This document shows, one piece after another, positions 8,156 through 17,232 of a stretch of DNA of 64,000 bases. The stretch is from the NCBI RefSeq assembly GCF_003352185.1, contig NZ_CP029608.1:4092001-4156000 (forward strand). The letters run 5' to 3'. Every line of letters starts with the position of its first letter. Position 1 is the first letter of the stretch. Below the pieces are notes generated by a model. That model did no database searches, had not been told where the DNA came from, and was given only the letters and a program-made list of their open reading frames with translations. This DNA comes from Pseudomonas kribbensis. GTDB taxonomy: Bacteria > Pseudomonadota > Gammaproteobacteria > Pseudomonadales > Pseudomonadaceae. Both the position numbers and the translations under genes were made by a program.

Positions 8156-10480
8156 GAAATCGTCGTCGACAAACGGCAGGATCGCATCCGCCACCGGTTG
8201 CAGCTGGCGGGTGATGTAGTGGTCGTAGTCGATGGCCACGCGGCGCACTTCCAGCGGCTCGGGGCCGGCCAGGGTGATCACGTAGCTGATCCAGCCGCCG
8301 TTCTGGTATTGCCGGGGGCGACCGTGCTGCGCGTTGTAATCGTCAGCCAGTCGCGCCGCACGCACGTGGGGCGGCACGTTGCGTTCGTAGTCGTCGAGGG
8401 TGCGGCGCAGGCGCTTGCGGTAGACCAGTCGCTCGTCGAACTCGCCGGCCAGGGTCTTGCGCACGTACTCACGCACATAGTCCTGATACGGCTTGCGCTG
8501 GAAGATCCGCTCGTACAACTCCTGCTGAAATTGCCGGGCCAGCAGCGACCAGTCGGTGCGCACGGTTTCCAGGCCTTTGTAGACCATTTCCTCGCTGCCG
8601 TCGGCGCGGGTCACCAGACCAGCGTAGCGTTTTTTGCTGCCCTCCTCGGCGCCGCGAATGGTCGGCATCAAAAAACGTTTGTAGTGGGTTTCGAACTGCA
8701 ATTCGAGGGCGCTTTCCAGCCCGTACTGCTCGCGCACATGCTCGCGCCACCAGTCGTTGACGTGCGCAACCAATGCCCGACCGATTTGCGCTGCCTCCTC
8801 CTGACCGTGGGGGCGACGCAGCCAGACGAAGGTCGAATCGGTATCGCCATAGATCACCGCGTGGCCCTGAGCCTCGATCAACTGCCGGGTACGCAGCATG
8901 ATTTCGTGACCGCGCAGGGTGATCGACGACGCCAGCCGCGTATCGAAAAACCGGCAACCGCTGGAACCGAGCACGCCGTAAAAGGCGTTCATGATGATCT
9001 TCAGCGCCTGGGACAGCGGCGCGTTGTGTTCGCGTTTGGCAGTCTCGCGACCCTCGGCGACCCGGGCGACGATGGACGGCAGGCAATGCCGGGTGCGAGA
9101 GAAGCGAGCGCCGCGAAAGCCCGGCACCGAATCGGCGTCATCCGGATGCTGCAAACCTTCGATCAACCCCACCGGGTCGATCAGGAAGGTGCGGATGATC
9201 GACGGATAAAGGCTCTTGTAGTCGAGCACCAGCACCGATTCGTACAGCCCCGGCTGCGAGTCCATGACAAACCCGCCGGGACTGGCCTGCGGAGGATTGG
9301 TACCAAGGTTCGGCGCCACGAAACCCTGACGGTGCATCAACGGCATGTACAAATGGGTAAACGCCGCCACCGACCCGCCGCTGCGATCCGCCGGCAGGCC
9401 GGTGACGCTGGCGCGCTCCAGCAAGAATTTCAGCAGCTCGGTCTTGGCGAAGATTCGCGTGACCAGTTCGCAGTCCTTGAGGTTGTACTTGGCCAGCGCC
9501 GGTTTGTCCTCGGCGAACATGCGGTTGATCTCGTCCATGCGCTGGTACGGGTTGTCGATGGACTTGCCCTCGCCGAGCAACGTCTGGGCGACGTTCTCCA
9601 GGCTGAACGACGGGAAACTCCAGGTCGCCGAACGCAGGGATTCGATGCCATCGATGATCAGCCTTCCTGCCGCTGCCGCGAAGTAATGAGTGCGGCTGCC
9701 GTGTTCGCGCCACTGCATTTCCTCGCCGCCGCGCCCGAGCTTGAGCGGTACGCCGAGGCGCCGGGCGTGTTCATGGAGGATGCGCAGGTCGAACTGCACG
9801 AGGTTCCAGCCGATGATCGCGTCGGGGTCGTGGCGGGCAAACCAGTCGTTGAGTTTCTTCAGGATCAGGGTGCGCGATTCGCAGTACTCAAGATCGAAGT
9901 CGACGATGCTGTCATCGCCGTTCGGCGCACCGAGCATATACACCTGGCGCTCGCCGCAGCCTTCGAGGGCGATGGAGTACAACTCGCCCTGCTCGGTGGT
10001 TTCGATGTCCAGCGAGACCAGTCGCAGTTGCGGACGATAGTCGGGTGCAGGCTTGAGATGAGCGTCGAGCAGCACACCGTCGGCATCGGGCGTGCCACTG
10101 AACCATACCGGCGCGGTGATGAAACGCTCCATCAGGTAGCGCTCGGGCGGTCGCACATCGGCTTCGAAGACATCGACACTGTGGCGGTTAAGCGCGGTTT
10201 CCAGACGCATCAACTGACCGTGCTGCTGGCAATACAGACCGAGCACCGGGCGATGCTCGAAATCCTGCAGGGCCAGGGGGCGCAGTTCGACGTTCTTTTC
10301 GTCCGCCAGCACCCGCTCGGCCTGCTCGCGCTGCACAGCCGGAATGAACGCCACAGACGGCTGATGCGGCAGGCGTACGCGGCGCGGCCCGGCGTCGGTC
10401 GCCAGCCAGAACTCGACTTCGGTGCCGGCCGGGGTATCGCGCCAATGCCGGGTCAGGACGAAGCCCTGCTGTAAATCCAC
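8120..10480 (-). CDS. polB: DNA polymerase II (family B)
   Basis: This is a family B DNA polymerase of about 786 residues, close to E. coli Pol II (783). The N-terminal half holds the 3'-5' proofreading exonuclease: Exo I DIET near residue 157 and Exo [14 protein letters not shown]. The polymerase half has motif [10 protein letters not shown] near residue 419, motif [18 protein letters not shown], and motif C YGDTDST near residue 545, with both catalytic aspartates. Pol II takes part in translesion synthesis and replication restart. The frame is open to 10534, but I start at the GTG at 10480 (MDLQQGF), with GAGG eight bases upstream; the GTG one codon earlier is equally possible. I looked for a LexA box upstream and found none. 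Confidence 0.95.
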   Translation of the reverse strand: MDLQQGFVLTRHWRDTPAGTEVEFWLATDAGPRRVRLPHQPSVAFIPAVQREQAERVLADEKNVELRPLALQDFEHRPVLGLYCQQHGQLMRLETALNRHSVDVFEADVRPPERYLMERFITAPVWFSGTPDADGVLLDAHLKPAPDYRPQLRLVSLDIETTEQGELYSIALEGCGERQVYMLGAPNGDDSIVDFDLEYCESRTLILKKLNDWFARHDPDAIIGWNLVQFDLRILHEHARRLGVPLKLGRGGEEMQWREHGSRTHYFAAAAGRLIIDGIESLRSATWSFPSFSLENVAQTLLGEGKSIDNPYQRMDEINRMFAEDKPALAKYNLKDCELVTRIFAKTELLKFLLERASVTGLPADRSGGSVAAFTHLYMPLMHRQGFVAPNLGTNPPQASPGGFVMDSQPGLYESVLVLDYKSLYPSIIRTFLIDPVGLIEGLQHPDDADSVPGFRGARFSRTRHCLPSIVARVAEGRETAKREHNAPLSQALKIIMNAFYGVLGSSGCRFFDTRLASSITLRGHEIMLRTRQLIEAQGHAVIYGDTDSTFVWLRRPHGQEEAAQIGRALVAHVNDWWREHVREQYGLESALELQFETHYKRFLMPTIRGAEEGSKKRYAGLVTRADGSEEMVYKGLETVRTDWSLLARQFQQELYERIFQRKPYQDYVREYVRKTLAGEFDERLVYRKRLRRTLDDYERNVPPHVRAARLADDYNAQHGRPRQYQNGGWISYVITLAGPEPLEVRRVAIDYDHYITRQLQPVADAILPFVDDDFSTLIGGQLGLF

Positions 10481-10669
10481 CACTGCGACCTCAAGAATTG
10501 ATTCAGACAGGCATTCTACGCGGCATTGCAGCAACGAGTGATAAAGGCGTCGTCAGGAAAAAACCCGTCAAATGACGTTTTTTGCGTGTTATCTGCCGTT
10601 TTGCGACCTTGCTCTGTGCGCCACGGTCTACGATGCTTGGAGAACAACGACAACACCTGAGTAACCGCC

Positions 10670-11110
10670 ATGAAAACCGTCGCCCAGCTGCTCAAGCTCA
10701 AAGATCAGAAAAATCAGGAAGTGCACCAGATCAAGCCCGATCACATGGTGCTCGAAGCGCTGATGAAGATGGCCGAGAAAAACGTCGGCGCCTTGCTCGT
10801 GGTGGAAGACGAAAGAGTGGTGGGCATCATCAGCGAGCGCGATTACGCGCGCAAACTGGTGCTGCACGGGCGCTCATCGGTGGGCACGCCGGTGCGCGAC
10901 ATCATGGTGGCGAACGTGATCACGGTGGACACCCACCAGACCGTCGACACCTGCCTGAGCATCATGTCCGACAAACGCCTGCGTCACTTGCCGGTGGTGG
11001 AGAACGGCAAACTGCTGGGCCTGCTGTCAATCGGCGACCTGGTCAAGGAAGCGATTGCCGAACAGGCCGAGCTGATCAAACAGCTGGAGCAGTACATTCG
11101 CGGGGAATGA
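10670..11110 (+). CDS. CBS-domain pair protein
   Basis: A 146-residue protein made almost wholly of two CBS domains (about residues 10-60 and 75-135), each with the usual beta-alpha-beta-beta-alpha pattern: HMVLEALMKMAEKNVGALLVVED then HQTVDTCLSIMSDKRLRHLPVVENG. Stand-alone CBS pairs bind adenosine nucleotides and act as energy or ionic-strength sensors for partner proteins; the partner here is unknown. Its TGA is immediately followed by the end of the glutathione transferase gene on the other strand, with no spacer. It is divergent from polB across about 190 bases. Confidence 0.92.
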   Translation: MKTVAQLLKLKDQKNQEVHQIKPDHMVLEALMKMAEKNVGALLVVEDERVVGIISERDYARKLVLHGRSSVGTPVRDIMVANVITVDTHQTVDTCLSIMSDKRLRHLPVVENGKLLGLLSIGDLVKEAIAEQAELIKQLEQYIRGE

Positions 11111-11734
11111 TCAACCGGGCCAGTGCCTTGCAAAGACCGGCGCCAGCACCGGGTGCCGGTCGATGCGTTGCAGCCAAGCATAAAACCCCGGCCGGGCCTG
11201 ACGCAGGTGTTCGCGGGTGCCGGCCCAGCGCGTCACCACTGCCGCCAAGACATCCAGCGCGCCCGGTGTTTCATCGTCCAGGTACAGCTCGGCGGAAAAC
11301 TGGTCGGCGAACACTTCCCACATCCAGTGCAATCGCTCCCGGGCGCCGGCTATCAGGTTCTGCCGTGACGCCTCGTCCGGCATCACCAGCCAGCGCTCGG
11401 GGTAGTCGATGACGCCGATGGCCCCGTAGCAATTGCTGACGATATACACCAGTCCGCGAATGGCCTGGTCACGGTCGGCAACTTCGACCGGCAGCAGGCC
11501 TGACTTGGGAAAACTCAGCCCCAAGTGAATCAGGATCGCCGCGCTTTCGGTGAGTGCGCTGCCATCGGGCAATTGCAGGGTCGGAATCTGCTTGAGCGGA
11601 TTAAGCCTGGCCAGTTCCTGCGCCGCTTCGGCGCTGGCTTCGGTATCGATGAAGCGATAAGCGATCTGGCACAGTTCGAGCGCTGCCTCGATGGCCGCTG
11701 CCCCTGAATTCCTGTGGCCGTAAAGTTGATACAT
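11111..11734 (-). CDS. Glutathione S-transferase family protein
   Basis: A 207-residue protein with an N-terminal thioredoxin-like domain (MYQLYGHRNSGAAAIEAALELC) and the conserved PTLQLPDGSALTESAAIL segment that binds the gamma-glutamyl part of glutathione. A helical C-terminal domain follows. The start is the ATG at 11734, with GGGGGG(A) just upstream; the frame is open to 12007 without a better start. The Ser in RNSGAA may be the catalytic hydroxyl. It abuts the CBS gene tail to tail with no spacer. Conjugation or glutathione-dependent reduction is the family role; the substrate is unknown. Confidence 0.88.
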   Translation of the reverse strand: MYQLYGHRNSGAAAIEAALELCQIAYRFIDTEASAEAAQELARLNPLKQIPTLQLPDGSALTESAAILIHLGLSFPKSGLLPVEVADRDQAIRGLVYIVSNCYGAIGVIDYPERWLVMPDEASRQNLIAGARERLHWMWEVFADQFSAELYLDDETPGALDVLAAVVTRWAGTREHLRQARPGFYAWLQRIDRHPVLAPVFARHWPG

Positions 11735-11822
11735 GTTCCCCCCTCGAAATAGCGACTCCCCGTCTGCCCTGGAGTGTAGAAGGCGCGGCGGATATCGCCG
11801 CCGCGAGCCGATGATTGAAGCG

Positions 11823-12911
11823 TCAGTCCCGGGCCATGCAACGCCGATAGCGCTCGTCGACCCGTTTGGCGAACCACGCGGTGGTGAGCTTGCGGGTGAT
11901 CTTCGGGCTCTGCAGGACAATCCCCGGCAGCACCGCTCGGGGCAACGATTTGCCTTCTGCCTTGTCCGCCAGTTCGAAGACCCGTTGATATAATTTGGTT
12001 TCTTCAAATCCCAGAGTGTTGCCCTTCTCCAGTTGCTCGCGGATCACCGGATTGCGCATGCCCAATGACTTGCCAAGCTTGCGCACCGCCAGTTCGGTGG
12101 TGCCCGGCATGATCGAGTCGTAGCGAATCAGGTCGCCATCCAGCGCCAGCGGCACACCCGACACGCGACTGACTGCATTCTGAAACGCCGCATTGCGACT
12201 GGCGTACCACCCGGCATTGAAGTCGGCAAAACGGTACAGCGGCTCGCGATAACTTACTGGGTAACCCAGCAAATGGGCGATGCCGAAGTACATGCCGCCT
12301 CGGCGAGTGAACACTTCGTGGCGAATCGTGCCGCTCACCGGATACGGATACCCCTTGGCGTGCTGCTCGGCGAATTCGATGCTGACCTGCATCGGCCCGG
12401 CGGTGTGCACCGGGTTGAAGCCGCCAAACAGCGTGCGCCCCATCGGCACCATGCCGATAAAGTCATCGAAAATGGCGCTCAGGTCTTTCTCGGTACGTGC
12501 CGCGTTCAGGCGCTCGCTGTAGCTCTTGCCGTTGGGTGAACGCACCTGCAAGGCGCCACTGACCAACAGGCTCGGGATGTGCACTTTGGCGGCGCGCCGG
12601 TCGATCTCGTCGCGGGCGATCTTGCCCAGACCGGGCACTGGCGGGTCGACCTGAAAGGTGGATTCCTGCTCGGCGACGGCCAGCACCGAACACAGGTTTT
12701 GCGTGGTCGGACTGATGCCCTGGGCGGCGAACGCGGTGTAGATGTCCGTGGCCCAGCCCTGGCGGTCGGCGGTTTTCGCCGGCAGCAGGCGCACGATCTG
12801 CGCCTTGACCTCGGCCGGTGGGCGCGGGGCCGGCTCCTGGCTGCGCTGCCCGGCGCAACCGGCCAGCACCAACAGCGCAGCGAGGCTGAGAAATAATCGA
12901 GGGCTTTGCAT
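11823..12911 (-). CDS. DUF1615 lipoprotein
   Basis: This is a 362-residue lipoprotein. The signal peptide ends in lipobox LVLAGC (Cys near residue 19), followed by a Pro-rich spacer. The body contains LCSVLAVAEQESTFQVDP, reminiscent of lytic-transglycosylase-like proteins in which a Glu-Ser pair (here QES) ends the catalytic helix; GPMQVSIEFAEQHA and GYPVSYREPLYRFADFNAGWYASRNAAFQ also fit that fold. The family is DUF1615. I infer, but cannot prove, a peptidoglycan-related role in the cell envelope. The true start is the ATG at 12911, as the signal peptide begins there; the frame is open upstream to 13367. Confidence 0.85.
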   Translation of the reverse strand: MQSPRLFLSLAALLVLAGCAGQRSQEPAPRPPAEVKAQIVRLLPAKTADRQGWATDIYTAFAAQGISPTTQNLCSVLAVAEQESTFQVDPPVPGLGKIARDEIDRRAAKVHIPSLLVSGALQVRSPNGKSYSERLNAARTEKDLSAIFDDFIGMVPMGRTLFGGFNPVHTAGPMQVSIEFAEQHAKGYPYPVSGTIRHEVFTRRGGMYFGIAHLLGYPVSYREPLYRFADFNAGWYASRNAAFQNAVSRVSGVPLALDGDLIRYDSIMPGTTELAVRKLGKSLGMRNPVIREQLEKGNTLGFEETKLYQRVFELADKAEGKSLPRAVLPGIVLQSPKITRKLTTAWFAKRVDERYRRCMARD

Positions 12912-13095
12912 AACGCTCCATGAAGTCCGTTGAGCCGGGTTTACCCTACGCTCAATCCCGGGTTGCAGGATAGGACTGCGGGCCGGCGACGCTGTTCCAT
13001 CGCCCCGTTTGGCAGGCCAACTGGCCGTGCCCGCCCGCTGATCCATACTTGCTGCTGCACACTCAGTGGCAAAGGGCACGCGAGGAGGACAGACC

Positions 13096-14625
13096 ATGAA
13101 CCGCAGTGACGTTCTGATCATCGGCGCAGGCCCCACCGGACTGGTACTGGCCCTGTGGCTGAGCAAACTGGGCGTGCGCGTGCGCATCCTCGACAAGACC
13201 TCCGGCCCCCGCACCACCTCACGGGCGCTGGCGGTGCAGGCGCGAACGCTTGAGCTGTACCGGCAACTGGACCTCGCCGAAGCCGTGGTGCGCAACGGGC
13301 ACCGGGTGGCGGCGGCGAATTTCTGGGTCAAGGGCAAACCCGTTGCGCAACTGCCGCTCAACCGCATCGGCGAAGGCCTGACGCCTTACGCCTTCCTGGA
13401 AATCTACCCGCAGGACGAACACGAACGACTGCTGATCGACCGCCTCGAAGACTACGATGTGACCGTCGAACGCAACACGACGCTGGAGAGTTTCACGGAA
13501 AACGGCGACGGCCTCACCGCGCATTTGCGTCTGCCGGATGGCGAGCAGGAGATCTGTCAGGCCTGCTACCTGGCCGGTTGTGACGGCGCCCGGTCGGTGG
13601 TGCGCAAGACCCTCGACACCGGTTTCCCCGGTGGCACCTATCAACAGATCTTTTACGTCGCCGACGTAAAGGCCAGCGGCCCGGCGCTCAACGGCGAATT
13701 GCATCTGGATCTGGATGAGGCGGACTTTCTCGCGGTGTTCCCGCTGGGCGGCGAAGGTCGCGCACGACTGATCGGCACCGTGCGCGACGAACGTGCGGAT
13801 CGTGCCGAAACCCTGGAGTTTTCCGATGTCAGCAGCCGCGCGATCGAACACTTGAACGTGCACATCGAAGACGTCAACTGGTTCTCCACTTACCGCGTGC
13901 ATCACCGGGTGGCGGATCACTTTCGCAAGGGCCGGGCGTTTCTGCTTGGCGACGCGGCCCACGTGCACAGCCCCGCCGGCGGTCAAGGCATGAACACCGG
14001 CATCGGCGATGCGATCAACCTGGCCTGGAAACTCGCGGCGGTGCTCGGCGGCGCAGCCACGCCAAAGCTGCTCGACAGCTACGAAACCGAACGCATCGCC
14101 TTCGCCCGGCGCCTGGTGTCGACTACCGACAAGGTCTTCAGCTTCGTCACCGCCGAAGGGCGAATGGCCGACCTGTTGCGCACACGGCTGGCACCGTTCG
14201 TGATCCCGAAAATGGCCTCATTCGAGACCAGCCGCGAATTCCTGTTTCGCACGGTGTCGCAAATCACCGTCAACTATCGGGGCATGGCGTTGAGCGAAGG
14301 CGTGGCCGGGCACGTCCACGGCGGCGACCGTTTACCGTGGGCCCATGATGGCGAGGGGGACAATTACGAACCGCTGCGCAACCCGTGCTGGCAGGTGCAT
14401 GTGTACGGCGACACCAGCGACGAGATGATCGCCTGGTGCAATGAGCATCACTTACCGCTGCACGTGTTCGACTGGCGCCCGGCGTTTGAAACGGCGGGAC
14501 TGGGGCGCAACGGCTTTTACCTGCTGCGCCCGGATACGTACGTGGCGATTGCCGACAACAGCGCGGATCCGAAGGTGATCGAACGGTATTTTCGGGACCA
14601 TGGGGTCCGGCCGTTTTTTGCTTGA
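13096..14625 (+). CDS. FAD-dependent monooxygenase (PheA/TfdB-type)
   Basis: This is a 509-residue class A flavoprotein monooxygenase. It starts at the ATG at 13096 with GAGGAG upstream. It shows the Rossmann motif IIGAGPTGL (about residues 8-16), the DG motif CDGARSVVRK, and the second FAD motif GDAAHVHSPAGGQGMNTGIGDA near residue 285. The C-terminal thioredoxin-like extension is typical of phenol hydroxylase-type enzymes. Such proteins hydroxylate aromatic rings with NAD(P)H and oxygen. No ring-cleavage genes lie nearby, so the substrate is open. It lies at the boundary of an AT-rich region that begins about 100 bases after its stop codon. Confidence 0.9.
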   Translation: MNRSDVLIIGAGPTGLVLALWLSKLGVRVRILDKTSGPRTTSRALAVQARTLELYRQLDLAEAVVRNGHRVAAANFWVKGKPVAQLPLNRIGEGLTPYAFLEIYPQDEHERLLIDRLEDYDVTVERNTTLESFTENGDGLTAHLRLPDGEQEICQACYLAGCDGARSVVRKTLDTGFPGGTYQQIFYVADVKASGPALNGELHLDLDEADFLAVFPLGGEGRARLIGTVRDERADRAETLEFSDVSSRAIEHLNVHIEDVNWFSTYRVHHRVADHFRKGRAFLLGDAAHVHSPAGGQGMNTGIGDAINLAWKLAAVLGGAATPKLLDSYETERIAFARRLVSTTDKVFSFVTAEGRMADLLRTRLAPFVIPKMASFETSREFLFRTVSQITVNYRGMALSEGVAGHVHGGDRLPWAHDGEGDNYEPLRNPCWQVHVYGDTSDEMIAWCNEHHLPLHVFDWRPAFETAGLGRNGFYLLRPDTYVAIADNSADPKVIERYFRDHGVRPFFA

Positions 14626-14661
14626 GCATAGGGCGCGGCACGGCTGAAACCTGATCAAATA

Positions 14662-14678
14662 GTAGCTTTGTGCTACCA
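14662..14678. repeat. Short inverted repeat upstream of the Nudix operon
   Basis: GTAGC and GCTAC flank TTTGT about 95 bases before the first gene of the three-gene operon. It could be a small hairpin or an operator half-site pair. It sits where the base composition switches from GC-rich chromosome to AT-rich insert. Confidence 0.4.
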
Positions 14679-14767
14679 TGCCACCCATCCATTCAGCGCC
14701 GTCGAACTCTGACTGGTAATTTTGAATCTTTTCAGATCATTTCCGACCTACTGTACCGAGGACGATT

Positions 14768-16516
14768 GTGTATAAAGGAATTTTCAAACATGTATTGCTT
14801 ACACTCGCAATACTTTACCTATACGACCTTACCTTCAAAACATCAGAATTTTACTTTCAGCTTATCGGCGCACTCATTGTAAACGTTCTTTTCTGGGACC
14901 TTACAACTAAACGCTACCTGACAAAATTCAGCGCCCCCTTCACGCTTATCTGGAAATGGAAAGCAAAAATCTTTCTCACCGATCCAAGCCCGCAAAACCT
15001 CACAAAACTCAAAGAATTTTTCAAACGCTGGATTCTCAAAGATGACAGCCTCACACGCGAATTCATTGACGGGCTTTCTGACAAATCAGCCGCAGCACTG
15101 GTGATTACCCTACAAGGTGAGAAAGATATAAAACAATCGAGTTCACTTAAATTTTCAGACTTCAAAACAGCCGTCAGCAAAGCTTCGAAATGGCACGAAT
15201 ATCGGCGTTTTCTTCTTAAAAAAGCGACGTCCGACTTCCCTTCTACCCAAAAAATCGTAGAGTCGTTGCCCCCCCTTTCCGACTATGTGATTGGTGACGA
15301 CCTAAAGCTCGTATCAGATGACGTATTCTCGAAAAAGCTTGACGATACCGACAACGAAGTCATTCACATCTTCACAACAACTTCACAACTTTCCTCTGAC
15401 TTCATCACCACCATTTCCAATCACAAGGAAGATATTAAAACTCTGCATTTTTATATCTGCAGCCCCTACATTGATACTCACAAATCTCTGCTTGACCTCA
15501 AACAGGAATATGAAAACCCTGCGTTCACCAGACAGTGGGGCCAATTTGTTGACCACGCAGATTACGGTGTAAACATTGAAGCTGACATGATCCGCAGGAT
15601 GATCAAGATTCTCGGTGCCATTCGCGAACTGTCCAAGCTTTCGAAGGACCTGAACATCGAGTTGCACCTCTTCACTGAACGTTATCCCGGCGTGAAAATA
15701 AAAATGCTGGAGCAGCAGGGTTATGCACAAATTCAGCCCGGACCTCTGACTTACGCCAACAACATCTACCGATTTGCAGTGGATGTTGTGCAGTACGATC
15801 AGATAAAAACCTTAAAAGAAGACTTGAAAAACTTCCGCGAAAGCAATCAAGTAGAAACAATCAAACTCGACAGCACGTCAAGAAAAGCCATCACCGAACA
15901 AGCCATAAAAGAAATGTGCCAATGGCTGTACACACAAGGTTTTACATCAAAAGAGCTTTCCAGCTCACAAAAAAGAATAAGGGACACCGCCAAGGATCCT
16001 GAATCGGACAAAATAATTAATGACATCTCGCGCACTCTGTTAAAAGTTTCCGAACTCCTAAAGACCGGCGATCAAGTTAGTGAAATCAAGTCACCTGATG
16101 GGACAGTCACTCACTTCTCCGTAGCTCTGATGATCGAACAAAACAAAGAAATACTGTTAATAAAAAAATCCGACAGCTTCTATCAGGAAAAATACAGCAT
16201 TGTCGCCGGGCACGTGAATCGACATGAAACCCCAGTAGAGGCTATCCACAGAGAAGTTTATGAAGAATTGGGTGTTACCCTGACTTCACCTCAACTGATT
16301 GCACCGGCGTTTTTACTTGACGACGCCTGCCGTCACGGGGGCAATAGACATCTATGGTTTGTATTCAAGGCTCAACTGACCAGTCAAAACTTCATTCTCG
16401 ACAGTTCCGAAATCAGTTACACCAAGTTTGTTCCAGTCGAGAAGCTTTCAGGCTACACAGACAAACTCACCCCCGGCGCACTCGGCGTACTCAAGCAACT
16501 GGGCTATCTGTCATGA
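14768..16516 (+). CDS. Two-TM membrane protein with unknown middle region and C-terminal Nudix domain
   Basis: A 582-residue protein that starts at GTG with GAGGA six bases upstream. Two hydrophobic segments lie at about residues 6-23 and 28-44, so it is anchored in the inner membrane with most of the protein in the cytoplasm. Residues 60-370 form a region I do not recognise (VIHIFTTTSQLSS, TLHFYICSPYID, IELHLFTERYPGVKIKML), with a helical stretch near 350-370. Residues about 440-582 are a Nudix hydrolase; the Nudix box G-x5-E-x7-R-E-V-x-E-E-x-G-V is complete at 481-503, so it should bind metal and hydrolyse a nucleoside diphosphate derivative. GC content is about 35-40% on sample lines, against above 60% in the flanks, which points to horizontal origin. 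Its TGA overlaps the next gene's ATG (ATGA). Confidence 0.8.
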   Translation: MYKGIFKHVLLTLAILYLYDLTFKTSEFYFQLIGALIVNVLFWDLTTKRYLTKFSAPFTLIWKWKAKIFLTDPSPQNLTKLKEFFKRWILKDDSLTREFIDGLSDKSAAALVITLQGEKDIKQSSSLKFSDFKTAVSKASKWHEYRRFLLKKATSDFPSTQKIVESLPPLSDYVIGDDLKLVSDDVFSKKLDDTDNEVIHIFTTTSQLSSDFITTISNHKEDIKTLHFYICSPYIDTHKSLLDLKQEYENPAFTRQWGQFVDHADYGVNIEADMIRRMIKILGAIRELSKLSKDLNIELHLFTERYPGVKIKMLEQQGYAQIQPGPLTYANNIYRFAVDVVQYDQIKTLKEDLKNFRESNQVETIKLDSTSRKAITEQAIKEMCQWLYTQGFTSKELSSSQKRIRDTAKDPESDKIINDISRTLLKVSELLKTGDQVSEIKSPDGTVTHFSVALMIEQNKEILLIKKSDSFYQEKYSIVAGHVNRHETPVEAIHREVYEELGVTLTSPQLIAPAFLLDDACRHGGNRHLWFVFKAQLTSQNFILDSSEISYTKFVPVEKLSGYTDKLTPGALGVLKQLGYLS

Positions 16517-17232
16517 CCATCGTCATCAAACTGCCAGGTGCAGGCATGATCAAAAAGGGGCCGGCCACCTCCAGTATCGAATGGCTGGGTTACCGAGACT
16601 ATCGGATAGACGCCGGTTTCTACCGTGACCTGCTCACCTTGATCTCCTCTCGGAATGACACCCACAAACTGGTGATCGTCTCGGGCGGCGTCGGCTCGCA
16701 CCTGCAACTGAACCTTGCAAAAGAACTGGGTGCCAGCAGCGATGACCTGAAAATAATCGGCACAGATCATGTGAGAACCTTGCAGCGAATCTTCCTTTCC
16801 TGCTGCGAAAAATACGACGCCGTCGTACATGACACACTTCTGCCCGTTCATGAGTTGAAAACGGTCATGGCCGCCAGCGATGCATCGGTCTTTTTTGTCG
16901 ATCCCGATACACGATTTGCATCCACCGACTCCCTGGCAGCGGCGGCGGCACAGGCGATATCCGCCGACAGACTGATCGTCTTCAAGGCAAAGGTGCCTTT
17001 GTTTTCCGCAGGATTCGATGCCCCCACACGTATCGAGAAATGGCCGATAGACAACCTCATTGAGCGCGCCGAGTCCTTTGAAGCCCTGAACTCCGGACAC
17101 TACATCATGGACAGGGCGTCACTGGAAATCATCCGCGACGCCGGCATCAGCAGCTATCTGCTTGCGCCGGAAAATTACTCAGCCTTGTTTGACATTGAAC
17201 AGTGCGACCAGGCTACGGAGATCGTTTTGTGA
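16513..17232 (+). CDS. Amino-acid-kinase-superfamily (UMP-kinase-like) protein
   Basis: A 239-residue protein coupled to the preceding gene by ATGA. The fold signs are those of the amino acid kinase superfamily: an N-terminal beta strand with Lys (IVIKLPGAG, Lys6), a glycine-rich loop after the second strand (LVIVSGGVGS, about 55-64), and the late segment STDSLAAAAAQAISADRLIVFKAKV (from residue 137), which matches the T-D-x-x-A-A-x-x-A-x-x-x-x-A-D pattern that binds ATP and contacts the substrate in UMP and aspartate kinases. The first loop reads LPGAG rather than the canonical SGE of UMP kinase, so the substrate may differ. Base composition is near the chromosomal average, unlike the gene before it. 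A nucleotide substrate is inferred from the neighbours. Confidence 0.7.
   Translation: MTIVIKLPGAGMIKKGPATSSIEWLGYRDYRIDAGFYRDLLTLISSRNDTHKLVIVSGGVGSHLQLNLAKELGASSDDLKIIGTDHVRTLQRIFLSCCEKYDAVVHDTLLPVHELKTVMAASDASVFFVDPDTRFASTDSLAAAAAQAISADRLIVFKAKVPLFSAGFDAPTRIEKWPIDNLIERAESFEALNSGHYIMDRASLEIIRDAGISSYLLAPENYSALFDIEQCDQATEIVL

Noticed and set aside
8198..10474. A 758-codon frame antisense to polB
   Set aside because: polB has all exonuclease and polymerase motifs in the opposite strand; the antisense translation is low-complexity Val/Ala/Gln-rich.
10554..10590. Terminator-like palindrome AAAAAACCCGTCA / TGACGTTTTTT
   Set aside because: The stem is interrupted and lies upstream of both divergent genes, so there is no transcript for it to end. 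It is more likely a chance or promoter symmetry.
10481..10669. LexA box upstream of polB
   Set aside because: polB is SOS-controlled in E. coli, but no CTGT-N8-ACAG site is present between polB and the CBS gene.
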